Assembly: GCA_963575745.1 (NCBI GenBank)
Contig: CAUYUJ010004335.1
Coordinates: 253,076-317,075 of the forward strand
Direction: 5' to 3'
Source of the DNA: Prorocentrum cordatum
Lineage: Eukaryota; Sar; Dinophyceae; Prorocentrales; Prorocentraceae
Length of the DNA: 64,000 nucleotides
Below the pieces are notes generated by a model, which saw only the letters and a program-made list of their open reading frames with translations, had not been told where the DNA came from and searched no databases. Below are positions 19,583 through 29,860 of this stretch, piece after piece. Positions within the stretch are counted from its first letter, which is position 1. Each line of letters begins with the position of its first letter. The translations under genes were made by a program, and so were the position numbers.

Positions 19583-22567
19583 CGTCGGTCGCGCCGAATT
19601 AGCCTGCCGCTCCGCGCGCGAACATGCGCGGGCCAGCGCGGCCGCAGAGATGCACCAGCCAACGCCCAGCGCACGCCGCGATCGCTTCCGAAAGGGCTCG
19701 GCAAACCAAGTTGCGGGCGGGTGGGTGGGGCGATTGCGCGAGCAGTGGAGTTAACCACTTCAAGTTCGGCAAGTGTTTTTTTTGTCTCTTCTAGAAAGAA
19801 TTCGGATCCATTCCCGCCCGGGTTTATCGGCCCCCTTTTTTCGCATTGCAATTTACATATGATTATGCCCCGTCGTCCATCCTAGATATGAGCCCATGCC
19901 ACCCCAGCCGAGTCGGCCCCCACCATGCTCTGCCAAAAAAATTGCGCGCATATTCGTTTATCAAACATCAGCCGTTTTCAAGGACCCCTTGCAAAACATG
20001 AGACGAAGTGCGTTCGCGCGTCGTCGCGCGCGCGCGGGCCGAAATCCTTCAAACACTCTCGGTTTCGGAAGGAATCCAAAATCGACTGTCCAAAAAACGC
20101 ATTCCAAACATATGGCTTCGCAACGAAGATTATATATATATATGTATAAAGCGCGCGCTCTTGCAAACTCTTAAGAAAACCATGGGCTTTCTAACGTGTT
20201 CACAACATGCTACCAAACTTACCTCGCGCGCGCGCACGTCGAAATCGCTCGAACGCCTTCGCACGCGTGCCGTCGCGAGAACCCTCTGTAACGAATGGGG
20301 CGAAGCGCGCGTGTCGTCGCGCGCGCATGCCGACGTGCTTTAGAAGCTATCGTTGTCGCAGCGATTTCAAAACCAGACGTTTATATATACATATTTACAT
20401 ATACAGAAGGTTTCTGAACATCAGTTATCAAAAAAAAGCTTGGGCGCGCTCTCTCGCGAATTCTTTAGAAAACCATTTTTCTCGGCATCTTCATGGAATT
20501 CTGCCGAGCGGGCCTCTGGCGCCGCATGCGGACATCATTCGCGCGCCCTGTCGCGCGTGCTGGGGAGGGGGGGCGCGATCCGCGCCGTGCAAAACCACGC
20601 GGGCCACTCGCGCGCCGGCCGCGCGCGCGTGTCAAATTCTTCCCAAAGGAATCCATCGCCGACGCGAGGGCGCCGTCATCGTCGCCAGCGTGATCAGCGT
20701 CGGCGCCCGCGCTGGCCGCGCCTTCGTGAGTGCGAACATCGTCGCCGGCATCGCCGCTATCGCCGTCGCGTCTACCGTAGTCGGCGTCGCCATCATGATA
20801 CCGCGCCCGCCCAAGTGGCCGACTCGCACTGAAGTGCCCGCTGGGGCGCGCCCGGCGGCCTGGCGGCCGCCGCCCCCGCGGCCGCGTCGGTGGCGCCGAT
20901 TAGCTGGCCGCTGCGCGCGCGTGCTAGGGTTGGCGCGGCCGCAGGGATGCATTGGCCAGCGCCGAGCATGCACCGCAATCGCCGCCGCGTGTGTTGTACA
21001 AACCAAGTTGGGGGTGGGTGGGCGGTATGTTTGCGCGAGCAGTGGAGGCGGTCGAGCGCCGCGCAAGGTGGTTCGTATTTCTTCTCCTAAGAAGGACATA
21101 GGCCCCCTCCCCAGACTTATCGACGCCCCGGGAACCTATGCAAAACGCATATCATTCTGACCCAATGTCCACTCTACCTCTGAATTCATATTATCCCAGC
21201 CAAACCGGTATCGACCCCCTCTCGGTTCCCTTGCAACAAATACTATGCGCGCGCACTCGTGCATCACGAGTCGCAAGTTTTCACGCATCCGCATTGCATT
21301 AAAAAATGCGCGCGCGTCGTCGCGCGCGCATGCCGGAATCGTTCAAAACCTTCGGTTTCGGAAGGATTTCAAAATCGATTGCCCAACAAAAAACATGTTT
21401 CTTATATACAAAAACAAAAGGGGTCGCAACATCATATTCTCAGACACAGCATGCGCGCGCTCTCGCGAATTCTTAAGCAAACAATGCGTTATATATATAT
21501 ATACATATATATATTTATATATATATATATATACACAAAAAACAAGCGCTTCCAGAAACTACTACCAAACGGGCTTGGCGCGCGCATGTCGAAATCGCTC
21601 GAACGCCTTTGCGCGCGTGCCGTCGCGAGAACCCCTTGCAAAAGCTGGGGCGAAGTGCGCGCGCGCGTCGTCGCGCGCGCGTGCAGGAATCCTTCAAAAA
21701 CTTGTTTGGATTCTTAGCGACTCCAAAACCGAATGTCCAAAACACATACAAGAACACATGGTTTCGCCACACCGGTTTTCAAAAAAAAGCTCGCGCGCGC
21801 GCTCTTGCGAATTCTTGAGAAAACAATGTTTTTTTTTCTGTTGTTTGCGATTCTTTTCAACATTGCCATGGCATTTCGGAAACGGCTCTCTGGCGCCGCA
21901 TGCGGACATTGCAGCCCTTGCGCGCGTGTTGGGGGGGGGGCCGATCCGCGTCAAAAAAACCATGCGGACCACTCTCGCGCGTCGGCCGCGCGCGCATGTC
22001 GAACTCTTCCCAAGACCTCCATCACCGACGCGAGGGCGCCGTCATCGCCGCCGGCACGACCAGCATCGCGGCGCCCGCGCTGGCCGTGGTCGTCGCTGTC
22101 AGCACCGTCGCCAGCATCGCTACTATCATCACCGTGTCTACCGTTGTCGACGTTGCCATGGTGCCGCGCCCGTCCAAGTCGCCGAATCGCACGGAAGTGC
22201 CCCCCTGGGATGCGCCCAACGGTCAGCACCACCGCGCGCGCGTCGGTCGCGCCACAGTGCATGCGCGCGCGTGCATGCGCGGGTTGTCGCGGCCGCAGGG
22301 ATGCACTGGCCAGCGCCAAGCACTTATCGCAATCGCCGCCGCAATGGGGTTTGCAAACCAAGTTGCGAGTGGGTGGGTGGGATTTAAGCGCGAGCAGTGG
22401 AGTGGACAATTTCAATTTGAGCATTGAATAAATGCACCGCGTAAATTGCACCGTGATCATTGCACCGCGTAGACTGCACTACATAGGTTGCATCGCATAC
22501 ACTGTATCAGATAGATTGCACCGCGTAGACTGCAAGAACCTACTGTTTAGGGCCCACGCTGGTTAGC
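19583..22567. repeat. cluster of a complex dispersed repeat inside the copia pol region
   Basis: A tail fragment (19583-19760) and two long copies (about 19860-21070 and 21150-22567) lie head to tail. Modules in order are: GGTATCGACCCCC; GACGAAGTGCG plus CGTCGTCGCGCGCGC; CTTCAAACNNTTCGGTTTCGG; a TA-rich tract; TTGCGAATTCTTAAGAAAAC; CGCATGTCGAAATCGCTCGA; a CATCGTCGTC-like degenerate part; AACCAAGTTGCGGGTGGGTG; and a TTGCACCGC-type tail (22420-22550). No protein is recognised. The 3' end (CCCACGCTGG) recurs at about 47990. It may be a non-autonomous element or a composite satellite. Confidence 0.75.
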
Positions 22568-22569
22568 AT

Positions 22570-23573
22570 GAGTTGATCGGGATAGATATATTCTCGAACA
22601 GTAGACGCCCATGCGCATTGAAAAGAATCGGCGAGCGGATCCTCTCTCTTCCCTCCTGTCGCCCGATGAAGTGCGAGCGTGCAGGACTATGGTCGTTCAG
22701 ATTCAGTGGGTCGGTCGCGAGACACGCCGAGGCGTCGCAGGCGGTGCCTCTTCTCAGTCTGCCGCCCTGCCAACGCCCGCGCTCGATGGCACCGTGCTGT
22801 GCTGCAACATAACTCGTCATCTGAAGTCGTCGGCCTCCCAGAGGGTTTCGATTTGGCCCCTGGACCCTCTCGAGGTCACGTTCGCGACCGTCTCGGACGC
22901 CGGCGCGCTGGGTTCGGTTCGGAGGGATGGTGCGCAGGGAGCCTTTTGTCATCGTTGCGGCGGATGCAGATATTAGGAAAAACCGGAGGGCGAAGGCCTC
23001 GTTGCTTGCCTGGAGGTCAATCCGCCCCATGCGAGTCGCGTCGTCTACGAGCGCGGCCGAAACTTTCAGTTTTCCCGCCGCCCTAGGAAAAACCCAGTGG
23101 TTGCAGGCGACGTGACGGGGCGCCATTTTTCATAATGTTGTTCGCCCCCTCGGCATCTAAGCCAGGTCCCCTTCTCCGTGATTATGAGTTATTCCTGTTC
23201 GTTGGCCGAATGTGTGTCCTCGTTGTCTGTTGTGGGCGCCAAACGCGTCTTCGATGCGCTAAGCCGTAACAGTGCCAGGTCAAAGCAGGACCACCGTGCC
23301 GCTATACAATTAGCAGTAGTCCGTGATGCCATGAGTTCGGTAGGCATTCAAATCAGATGGGTCCCGCACGGCCGCGTTGCGGCCGACGCCCTGACAAAAT
23401 CATATCCAGGTCGAGGACATCGAGCGTTCACAGAATTGTTGTACTGTGGAATGTTGCTCCTCGTAGATGAAGAAAGGCAGTTATCAGAGCGAGTTCAAAA
23501 CAATTCCCTCAAGAGCCGATCTCCTGAGGCCTCAAGGCGAGAATTGGCAAAGGCTGGAGAGGCTCTGTGATAG
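22570..23573 (+). pseudogene. copia RT C-terminus and RNase H
   Basis: The RT connection domain is readable at 22630-22900 (PLSSLLSPDEVRACRTMVVQ, RETRRGVAG, QRVSIWPLDPLEVTFATVSD). RNase H follows after a frame change near 22940 (VIVAADADIRKNRR, SLLAWRSIRPMRVASSTSAA, ETFSFPAALGKTQWLQA). A stop at 23113-23115 and another frame change lead to the end (DHRAAIQLAVVRDAM, IRWVPHGRVAADALTKSYPG) in the frame ending at 23570. The SSTSAAET and WVP-ADALTK motifs are hallmarks of copia RNase H. The element is complete to its 3' side, with the right LTR starting a few bases later. Confidence 0.8.
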
Positions 23574-23580
23574 TCAAGGA

Positions 23581-23831
23581 TGTTCGGGAGGCTGGTGAGG
23601 GCGTCTGTGATCTCATTCCTGTCCCAGTGAAAGTGGACCCGCTGTTTTGTTTAACTTCCTCTCCCCTCACCTCTGCGTGCCCTATGAGACAAACGTGCAC
23701 TCCGCAACCATTATGGCTTGTGGGGCACTGGCGCGCCCAAGGACTGTAGTGAATCTCGGGTGCTTCCGAGCGTGCCCAGATATATTTGTCGATCGTCTTT
23801 GTGATCTCTTATGCTCCCATGCCGGCCGACA
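23581..23831 (+). repeat. right LTR of the copia element (putative)
   Basis: It starts TGTTCGGGAG eight bases after the RNase H stop, following purine-rich sequence (GGCAAAGGCTGGAGAGG) that could serve as a polypurine tract. It ends GCCGACA like the left LTR. Similarity to 1063-1319 is strongest over 23720-23831. A spliced-leader-like TCCGCAACCATTATGGCT lies at 23701. AGATATATTT near 23780 may be the TATA region. No target-site duplication could be defined. Confidence 0.65.
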
Positions 23832-23939
23832 CCGTGTGTGCTCGGCAGTCAGGCTTTCGAGACATGCGGTGGTTTGCGAGTTGTCGTTGATGTCGCAGTT
23901 GTTATATTGTTTGTGTTGGTTGTATTGTTTCTAGTTAGG

Positions 23940-24183
23940 TGACGATTTTGACTGCGACGGTGATGATGCTGATGCTGATGCTGATGGCGGTGGTGATGAT
24001 GATGATGATGGTGGTGATGGCGGTGGTGGTGGTGATGGTGACAGCGATGGTGACGATGACCTGCCGATTGTGTTTTCGATGATGACGGTGGTGCTGGTGA
24101 TTCTGGTGACCATGGTGGTGGTGATGAGGATGACGACAATGCTTACGGTGATGACGATGGTGATGATGATGATGCTGATGATA

Positions 24184-24219
<36 letters not shown>

Positions 24220-24669
24220 GTGATGATGATGCTGATGATGATGATGATGATGATGACGATGATGATGATGATGATGATGCGGATGGTAATGCTGATGGTG
24301 ATGATGAGGATGACGACGATGAGGATGAGGACAATGATGAGGATTACTGTGGTGGTGACGGTGGTGGTGATGGTGCTGGTGACGGTGATGGTGATGCTGT
24401 TGTTGATGATGATGGTAGTGGTGGTGATGATGGTTGTGATGGTGACCGCGGTGGTGACGATGGATCTTCGTGTGGTGGTGGCGATTGGTTTGATGGTGGT
24501 GTTGGTTCTGAGGACACTTATGATGGCGAGTAGGTTAGTGATGAGGATGGTGCTGCTGCTGGTGCTACTGCTGCTGCTACTGCTGCTGCGGCGGATGACG
24601 ATGGTGATGACGATGGCCATGGTGATGGTGACGATGATGATCATGGTGGTGATAATGATGAGGATGATG

Positions 24670-24700
<31 letters not shown>

Positions 24701-24775
24701 CGATGATGATGATGATGATGATGATGATGACGATAAAGATGGCGATGACGATGCGGATGACGATGCTTGCTGATG
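23940..24775. repeat. GAT/GGT trinucleotide microsatellite
   Basis: GATGAT with GGTGAT, GCTGAT and GACGAT variants. It begins about 110 bp outside the right LTR. The apparent proteins (poly-Met, poly-Asp, poly-Ser) are compositional. Confidence 0.95.
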
Positions 24776-25290
24776 GCGATGCTGATCAGGCTGATGACGA
24801 TGGTAACGATGCGAACGATCATGACGATGCCATTGACCATGCAGACGTGTATGATGGTGCGGGTGGTCGGATTGTGTTCCCCACGTTGTCCACACAACCG
24901 TGGGTCGTGCTCGGGCCCCCATCCCCATCTGCACTCCCTGACTGAATCGCCCCTTTTGCTGCTTCTCCTCTCGTTGTTCACCCGTGTGCCAGCCGCCGCG
25001 GCCCAAACCGCAGTGCGATCAGGGGAACTCTGGCTAGCCCCCGCGGGCCAGCCTCGCATCTCTATCCGTAGATGCGCTCCCCTACGGCTGCGAGGGCCGT
25101 GGCGGCCGCAGCGGCGCTGTCGGCGTTGGCGGCGTTGGCAGAGCTGCGCCCGTTTGCCTTGGGCGGGTCGGCCGCCTGGGTGGGCGGACCTCGGCCATCG
25201 CGCGCGGGGGCCAGGAGGGCAGCCAGGCGCACGGAGGACAACATTGTCTTGGCGAAGGACCTAACCACATGCAGTTGTATCTACCGCATT
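24776..25290. other. unassigned region entering the 90-bp array
   Basis: No gene is recognised. GGCGAAGGACCTAACCACAT at about 25251 is shared with 44589 and 45514, each just before a 90-bp-type array, and so is a module of that repeat family. Confidence 0.5.
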
Positions 25291-25790
25291 GTGGGTACCG
25301 CTTTTGGGGGAGATTTCTATGAGGCCACGAAACGTATGAAGGGTGTGCCGAAGTGGTGGACTTTGCCGCTGAGGCCTTCGGTGTCATTATGGGGCCACAC
25401 AGCGTGTGAGGGGTGCGCCGACATGGGGCGGCACCGGCATGCGAACCCTGCCACTGGGGCCTTCGATGGAGCTTCCTATGGGGCCATGAAATCTACGAGG
25501 GGTGCGCCGACATGGGGCGGCACCGCCATGGGAACCCTTCCACTGGGGCCTTTGGCTGAGCTGCTTGTGGGGCCACGAAACGTACGAGGGGTGCGCCGAC
25601 CTGGGGCGGGGCCGCCATGCGAACCCTGCCATTGGTGCCTTCCGCGGAGCTTCCTGTGGGGCCACAAAACGTGCGAGGGGTGCGCCGACATGGGGCGGAG
25701 CCGCCATGCGAACCCTGCCACTGGGGCCTTCAGTGGAGCTCCCTATGTGGCCACGACAGATGTGAGGGGTGTGCCGAAATGGACGCGCGC
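25290..25790. repeat. 90-bp tandem repeat array
   Basis: Units contain GGGGCCACGAAACGTGTGAG, GGGTGCGCCGACATGGGGCGG and CCTGCCACTGGGGCCTTC with a 90-bp period, about five copies. Because 90 is divisible by three the frames stay open and give an apparent repetitive protein, but the same units at 44.6-46.6 kb carry frame-breaking changes and a 101-bp form, so they are not coding. Confidence 0.85.
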
Positions 25791-25794
25791 AGGA

Positions 25795-25925
25795 GGGCAG
25801 GGTCAGGGATGGGGAGGAGGGAGGAGGGAAGGGGGGAGGAGGGCCATTCGTAGGGAAACGCAGGGCGCTGCGGATTCAAAACGAAAACCCAACACCACGG
25901 GATGGTTGGGAACAACATCTCAAGA
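25795..25925. repeat. recurrent module: purine tract plus CCCAAC...TGGTTGGGAACA motif
   Basis: A GGAGGAGGGA tract is followed by GCGCTGCGGATTCAAAACGA, CCCAAC and GGATGGTTGGGAACAACA. The same arrangement recurs at 44340-44470, 45420-45505 and 62285-62395, so this is a dispersed repeat of about 130 bp. Confidence 0.7.
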
Positions 25926-26080
25926 AGGCAGGGATGTACTGGCGGGCTCTGGTGAGGTACACGGCTGGACAGCTCGTAGACGACAACCCGCGAGGGTCAG
26001 AGCGGACTCATGGGGCGCCTCTGCGCCAGAGCCCGCTCAGGGAAAGTTTCTGCCATTGCCAGTTTTAATCTCCCTTTCAG

Positions 26081-27596
26081 GCGGGCGCTCTCCACAGAGC
26101 GCTCCGAGGCATTCCTGAAGTGCGTGGAATATTACGACCCGAACGACCCCAGCAACGAGCCGTTCAGCGAGGGGCCCCCTCCGACGGGCTTCCGGGACCT
26201 CACCCAGTGCATCTCTCCGTACCACCCGAACCCGGAGTGGCAGATCTGGCCCGAGCCCCCTGGCCATTTCGAGCGTGACCAGAAGGTAGCCTCCATGTAC
26301 ACGCTGGCTAGCGGTGCCGGGCAGCCCCGAACTCGGCTCGGCTCGGACCTGGCCCGCCTGTGCGCTGGCGCTCACGGCCTTACAGCCAAGACGCAGAAAT
26401 CAGAACCACTTCGGGCCCAGGAGGGGCTCTGGTATTCGGGCCGTTCCTTAGACCTGGGTCGGGGACCTATTCGTGGCCGAGGCTTGCCGTGGCCAGAGCA
26501 GCCCCTTCGTTGATTATTCTGCGTTCCTTATGGTAGCATTATGACTGTATCTGGTCCACTGGTGGGGACGCCACACCCCCGTCGCCCTGGCTCTGGGCTC
26601 CCAGCTTGGACGCCCGGGCAAAGCTCATGTGGCGGCGCTTCAGGGACAGGTTTTTGTGCGACCTCGGTCAGGGGCGTTCGGGCGCACGAGGGAAGTCAGT
26701 GGCAACGTTAGAGGGGGATTGGCGCAGGAGGTGATGCAGCGACCCCCAATCGCATAATTATCCCCGATATACGGGCCCGATGGCCCACCCCGCCCAGGAA
26801 TATGCGGATTCTCTATCGAAGGCCTATCGCTGATCTATCGGCGGAGTATCGTCGATTTCAGACCAGAGTCCGAAGGGGCAGGAGCGATTCGAACATTGAC
26901 GGTCTTCTGGACTTCTCCTGGTCGTGCGTGGGGAGGGTGCCCTGGCGCAAGCGGACTGGCAGGATATCCACAGGAGTGTCCAGAGCAGTTTTGCACCTGA
27001 CGTGTTAGTGCGGTCGGGTCGAGTCGAGCACGGGTATTTCAGGCATGTTCAAGGACATCAACAAGGCCCTGCGCGAGGATAACGAGGACGCCATGCGTCG
27101 CCTGGCCCCGATGATTTGGGAAATCCGCCACATCTTGAAGTTCCAGAGGGACAAGATCTGCACCCCCGAAGGCCGTAAGTGCAAGCCTTTCATGGGTCAG
27201 CTCGTGCGAGGGCTGGACTTACCACAAGACCAGGTGGAAGCGGTGGCTAATGAGTACAAGGTCGGTATGGAATTCAGCTGGCCAGCCTTCACGTCGTGTC
27301 AGATGGACGAGGGAGACCAGGGAGGTCTGTGGCCCTTCGAAGGGAATCTCCACTTTGAGATAGCATGCAATATCGATCCGAGGACCATGGACGCGGAGGA
27401 GATCTTTGCCCCTGTGAGGATCGGCCGCTTTCTAGGTGGCTCGACTGAGGTTTTGCTGCCACCGCACACGAAGTTCAAGGTCGTGGGAGAGCGCGAGGTC
27501 GAAAGGGTGCGTGAGAACGATTTGCCGCCGTTTGATGTGTACACCAAGATTTTGGAGGTTGTGGAGCTGCCAACTCCCATGAAGAAGCCCCGCTGA
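26081..27596 (+). CDS. mono-ADP-ribosyltransferase-like gene, 3' exons
   Basis: The product should transfer ADP-ribose from NAD to a target. Two exons are proposed. Exon A is 26081-26313, after a pyrimidine-rich CTCCCTTTCAG acceptor, and exon B is 27043-27596, after GTATTTCAG, ending in TGA. Splicing GTGCCG (26314) to TTTCAG keeps the frame, giving TLASG-MFKDINKAL at the join, in line with the tyrosine/leucine-rich helix before the NAD site of ARTs. Counting exon B from ATG 27045, the R-S-E triad is visible: VRG Arg55, FTSC Ser84 and TEV Glu135 followed by LLPP. The usual E-x-E is S-x-E here. The hydrophobic KFKVV strand follows. The 5' part of the gene is missing and may lie beyond the upstream repeat. 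Codon use is ordinary and there are no frameshifts. The family is well supported; the exon borders are inferred. Confidence 0.75.
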
Positions 27597-28440
27597 GGGC
27601 GGTTGCGGTCTTCTTATGATTCTCTATGTCTGCAGACATGCGGTGAGCGAGCGCCGGGCGAGCTTCTGTGACACGCGCACACCAGCGCGGAGAGACGAAG
27701 TCTTAAATTTGGGCTGGGGCGCTTGAACCCAATATGCATCTAAACGAATGCCGAGGCTGGGTGCTCGAAAGACGGGGTGACGTCGATGGGCACCGCGGGA
27801 TCCCAGGGGCGAGGTCTGGCATTCTGTTCGAGCACTTCTCCTCCCCGCGCTGGATCAGACGCGTGCTCCTAGAAGTAGATGGACCCGCTTCTTTGCTCCC
27901 ACCAACGCTGGCCCGCTCGGCAACATCCTACCAGAAGAGGCTCGGTGCCACCGGCATCGTGCGCAAGGCTCTTCTCGGGAGGATGGTTTGCAGAGAGAGG
28001 GTCGGCGCTTGCGAGAGCGTGGAGGCGAGTCTGTAAGAGAGACCGTCTTCCTCGTCTTGCTTGCAGCAGTCCTCGGCCTCCTCAGCCCGGGCACCGCGTG
28101 AGGACCAGGCGCGGCGGCCTCGGGCTGGGCTTTGGCGGCGCCGCGCGATGTATGTGAGAGAAAGCTCATGGCAAGCAGGATAATGGTACCCCATCGATGG
28201 GGCCAGGAGCGGGGAGACTTCTTCTCCAGACCCCCCAATCGGGATCGAAGTAGACGGGTTCGGAGTATCGCGCCGCATGGCCGATGCATCGGCGATATGG
28301 CGCGATACCGACCCCGTTCTTCTCCATGTCGCCGTCCGCGATGCATCACCGATGCGTTGGTGATGTGGCGCGATCCTCCGATCCCATCTACCCTGACCCC
28401 ATGTGTGGAGCCTGAAGGCAAGCGTACTTAGAAGACTGTC
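27597..28440. other. 3' flank of the ADP-ribosyltransferase gene, nothing recognised
   Basis: Weak open frames on both strands. Short CGATGCATCGGCGATATGGC-like iterations recur at 28265-28375 (GATGCATC, GGCGATATGGCGCGAT, GGTGATGTGGCGCGAT). No gene or RNA is recognised. It probably includes the 3' UTR. Confidence 0.4.
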
Positions 28441-28449
28441 CGGCTGGTG

Positions 28450-28483
28450 TTGATGTGCGCATATATATGTATATGTGTATATA

Positions 28484-28516
<33 letters not shown>

Positions 28517-28610
28517 GTGAGACACATTTCTATCTACACACATATTTACACATAGCTATGTAAGTGTGTATATACATACATATATATACATATTGTTTAT
28601 CTGACCGTCG
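28450..28610. repeat. (TA)n/(CATA)n microsatellite
   Basis: ATATATATGTATATGTG-type tracts, with a second similar tract at about 29265-29365. Confidence 0.9.
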
Positions 28611-28639
28611 CCGCACTAATCCAGGGGGCCCAAGAGGCT

Positions 28640-29150
28640 TGCAGGGTACTTTTCGGACGCAGTTGTGACCCCTCTTGGGGGCTGTTTTGGTATCTCTTGG
28701 GGCCTTTTGGGGGGCCTCTTGGGGAGCTGGGACCTGTTGGGGGCCTCTATACGGGTCTTTGGTGCCTCTCGGGGGCCGTTTGGGGGCCCCCTTGGGCCGT
28801 CTTGGCGCCTCTTGGGCCGTCTTGGGGCCCTCTTGGGCCGTCGTGGGGGCCTCTTGAATGCCTCTTGGGCCGTCTTGGGGCGATCTGGGGGGCATCTTGG
28901 GCCGCCTTGGAGCGTCGGGAAGGTGAGAAGTTGTTGATGCTGAACATGTACGTATTACGAAAGGAATTTGGCGAATTCGGCCTACTGGGGCTCCCTTGGG
29001 AGGCCTCTTGGGGTGTCTTGGGGCGACAAGGGGGCCTCTGGGACTGTCTTGGGGCCATTGTGGGCGGCGTGTAGCCCTCTTGGCCCACCTTGGGGCCCTC
29101 TGGAAGCCATCAGGAGCCGTCTTGGGCCTACCAGGCGCGCTCGGGACCCA
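28640..29150. repeat. CTTGGGGCC-type degenerate tandem repeat
   Basis: Iterations of GGGCCGTCTTGGGGCCTCTTGG at irregular 15-30 bp spacing. The complementary strand reads as Pro/Arg/Gln-rich pseudo-protein. The same family fills 29.86-30.83 kb and parts of 31.95-32.3 and 51.9-52.75 kb, and in reverse orientation 49.95-51.1 kb. Confidence 0.85.
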
Positions 29151-29189
29151 GCGGCCCCCAGCGGGACGCAGGTCTAGCTGGATCAGTTT

Positions 29190-29860
29190 TCCATGTAAGT
29201 AAGTATTCACTTTATTAGTATAGCTATATTTGTGTTAGAGTATGTAGAACTTGATGGACGTGTGTGCATATATCTATATGTATGTCTATGCTTATGTATA
29301 TTTCAATGTGTATGTATAGTGTATATATGTATATCTGTATACATATACACATATATGTATACAAGACTGCATTGGCGCTTCGCGCCGTGCACCTTGGTCC
29401 TTGAGGCTTTGCATCTGTTGGTCGTTCGCGTCATCCTTAGTGGCCTTCGAAATTTGGCCCCTTCCCTGCGTTGGTTTTCAGAAGTCTTCGAAAGTTCGGG
29501 CGATCCCTGGCCCTTCCCGGGCCCCTGGGGGCTCTCGAAAGGCGCCGGGTGGAGGGCGAAGGAAAGGAGTGAGAGAATCTCGGGGAGCGAGGACAGGAAG
29601 CGGATGTGGGGGAGGACGAGTGGTGGAGCGGCAGAAAGAGGAGGAGGAGGAGGAGGAGGAGGAGGAGGAAGAGGAGGAGGAGGAGAAGGAAGAGGAGGGC
29701 GCCTTCGGGGGACGGCGAAAAATGTTGCAGCGGGTTTCAGCGGGTCGCAACGGGGCACGCGAACGCAAGTAATTCTTGGGGAATGCACCCAATCCTGGGT
29801 TCGCAACAGATTTCCGGGATTTGTGGTTGCGAGCCCGGAATTCGGGTTAGTTTGGTGGAA
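29190..29860. repeat. TA-rich tract and (GGA)n microsatellite with unassigned flanks
   Basis: TATGTATA-like tracts at 29265-29365 and GAGGAG repeats at 29636-29700. The sequence between (29370-29635) has no recognised gene. Confidence 0.75.

Larger units (their letters stand above)
1063..23831 (+). mobile_element. Ty1/copia-family element, decayed and split by insertions (composite)
   Basis: Related LTR-like sequences bound this interval, and copia domains occur between them in the canonical order and all on the + strand: gag, protease, a methyltransferase-like domain, integrase, RT start, RT end with RNase H. Every domain is broken by frameshifts or stops. Two foreign blocks, about 3.3-16.5 kb and 19.58-22.57 kb, interrupt it, and the RT catalytic segment is missing at the second one. 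The simplest reading is one old element enlarged by nested insertions and deletions. Two independent fragments of the same family cannot be excluded. Pieces were recognised by comparing frames with remembered copia polyprotein signatures, not by alignment. Confidence 0.65.

Noticed and set aside
22563-23126. 187-codon - strand frame opposite the copia RNase H
   Set aside because: The + strand carries recognisable RT/RNase H motifs here; the opposite frame is its shadow.
25072-26118. 348-codon + strand frame over the 90-bp array
   Set aside because: The frame is open because the unit length is a multiple of three. The same repeat at 44.6-46.6 kb contains stops and an 11-bp unit change, and the 3' end overlaps the better supported exon in another frame.
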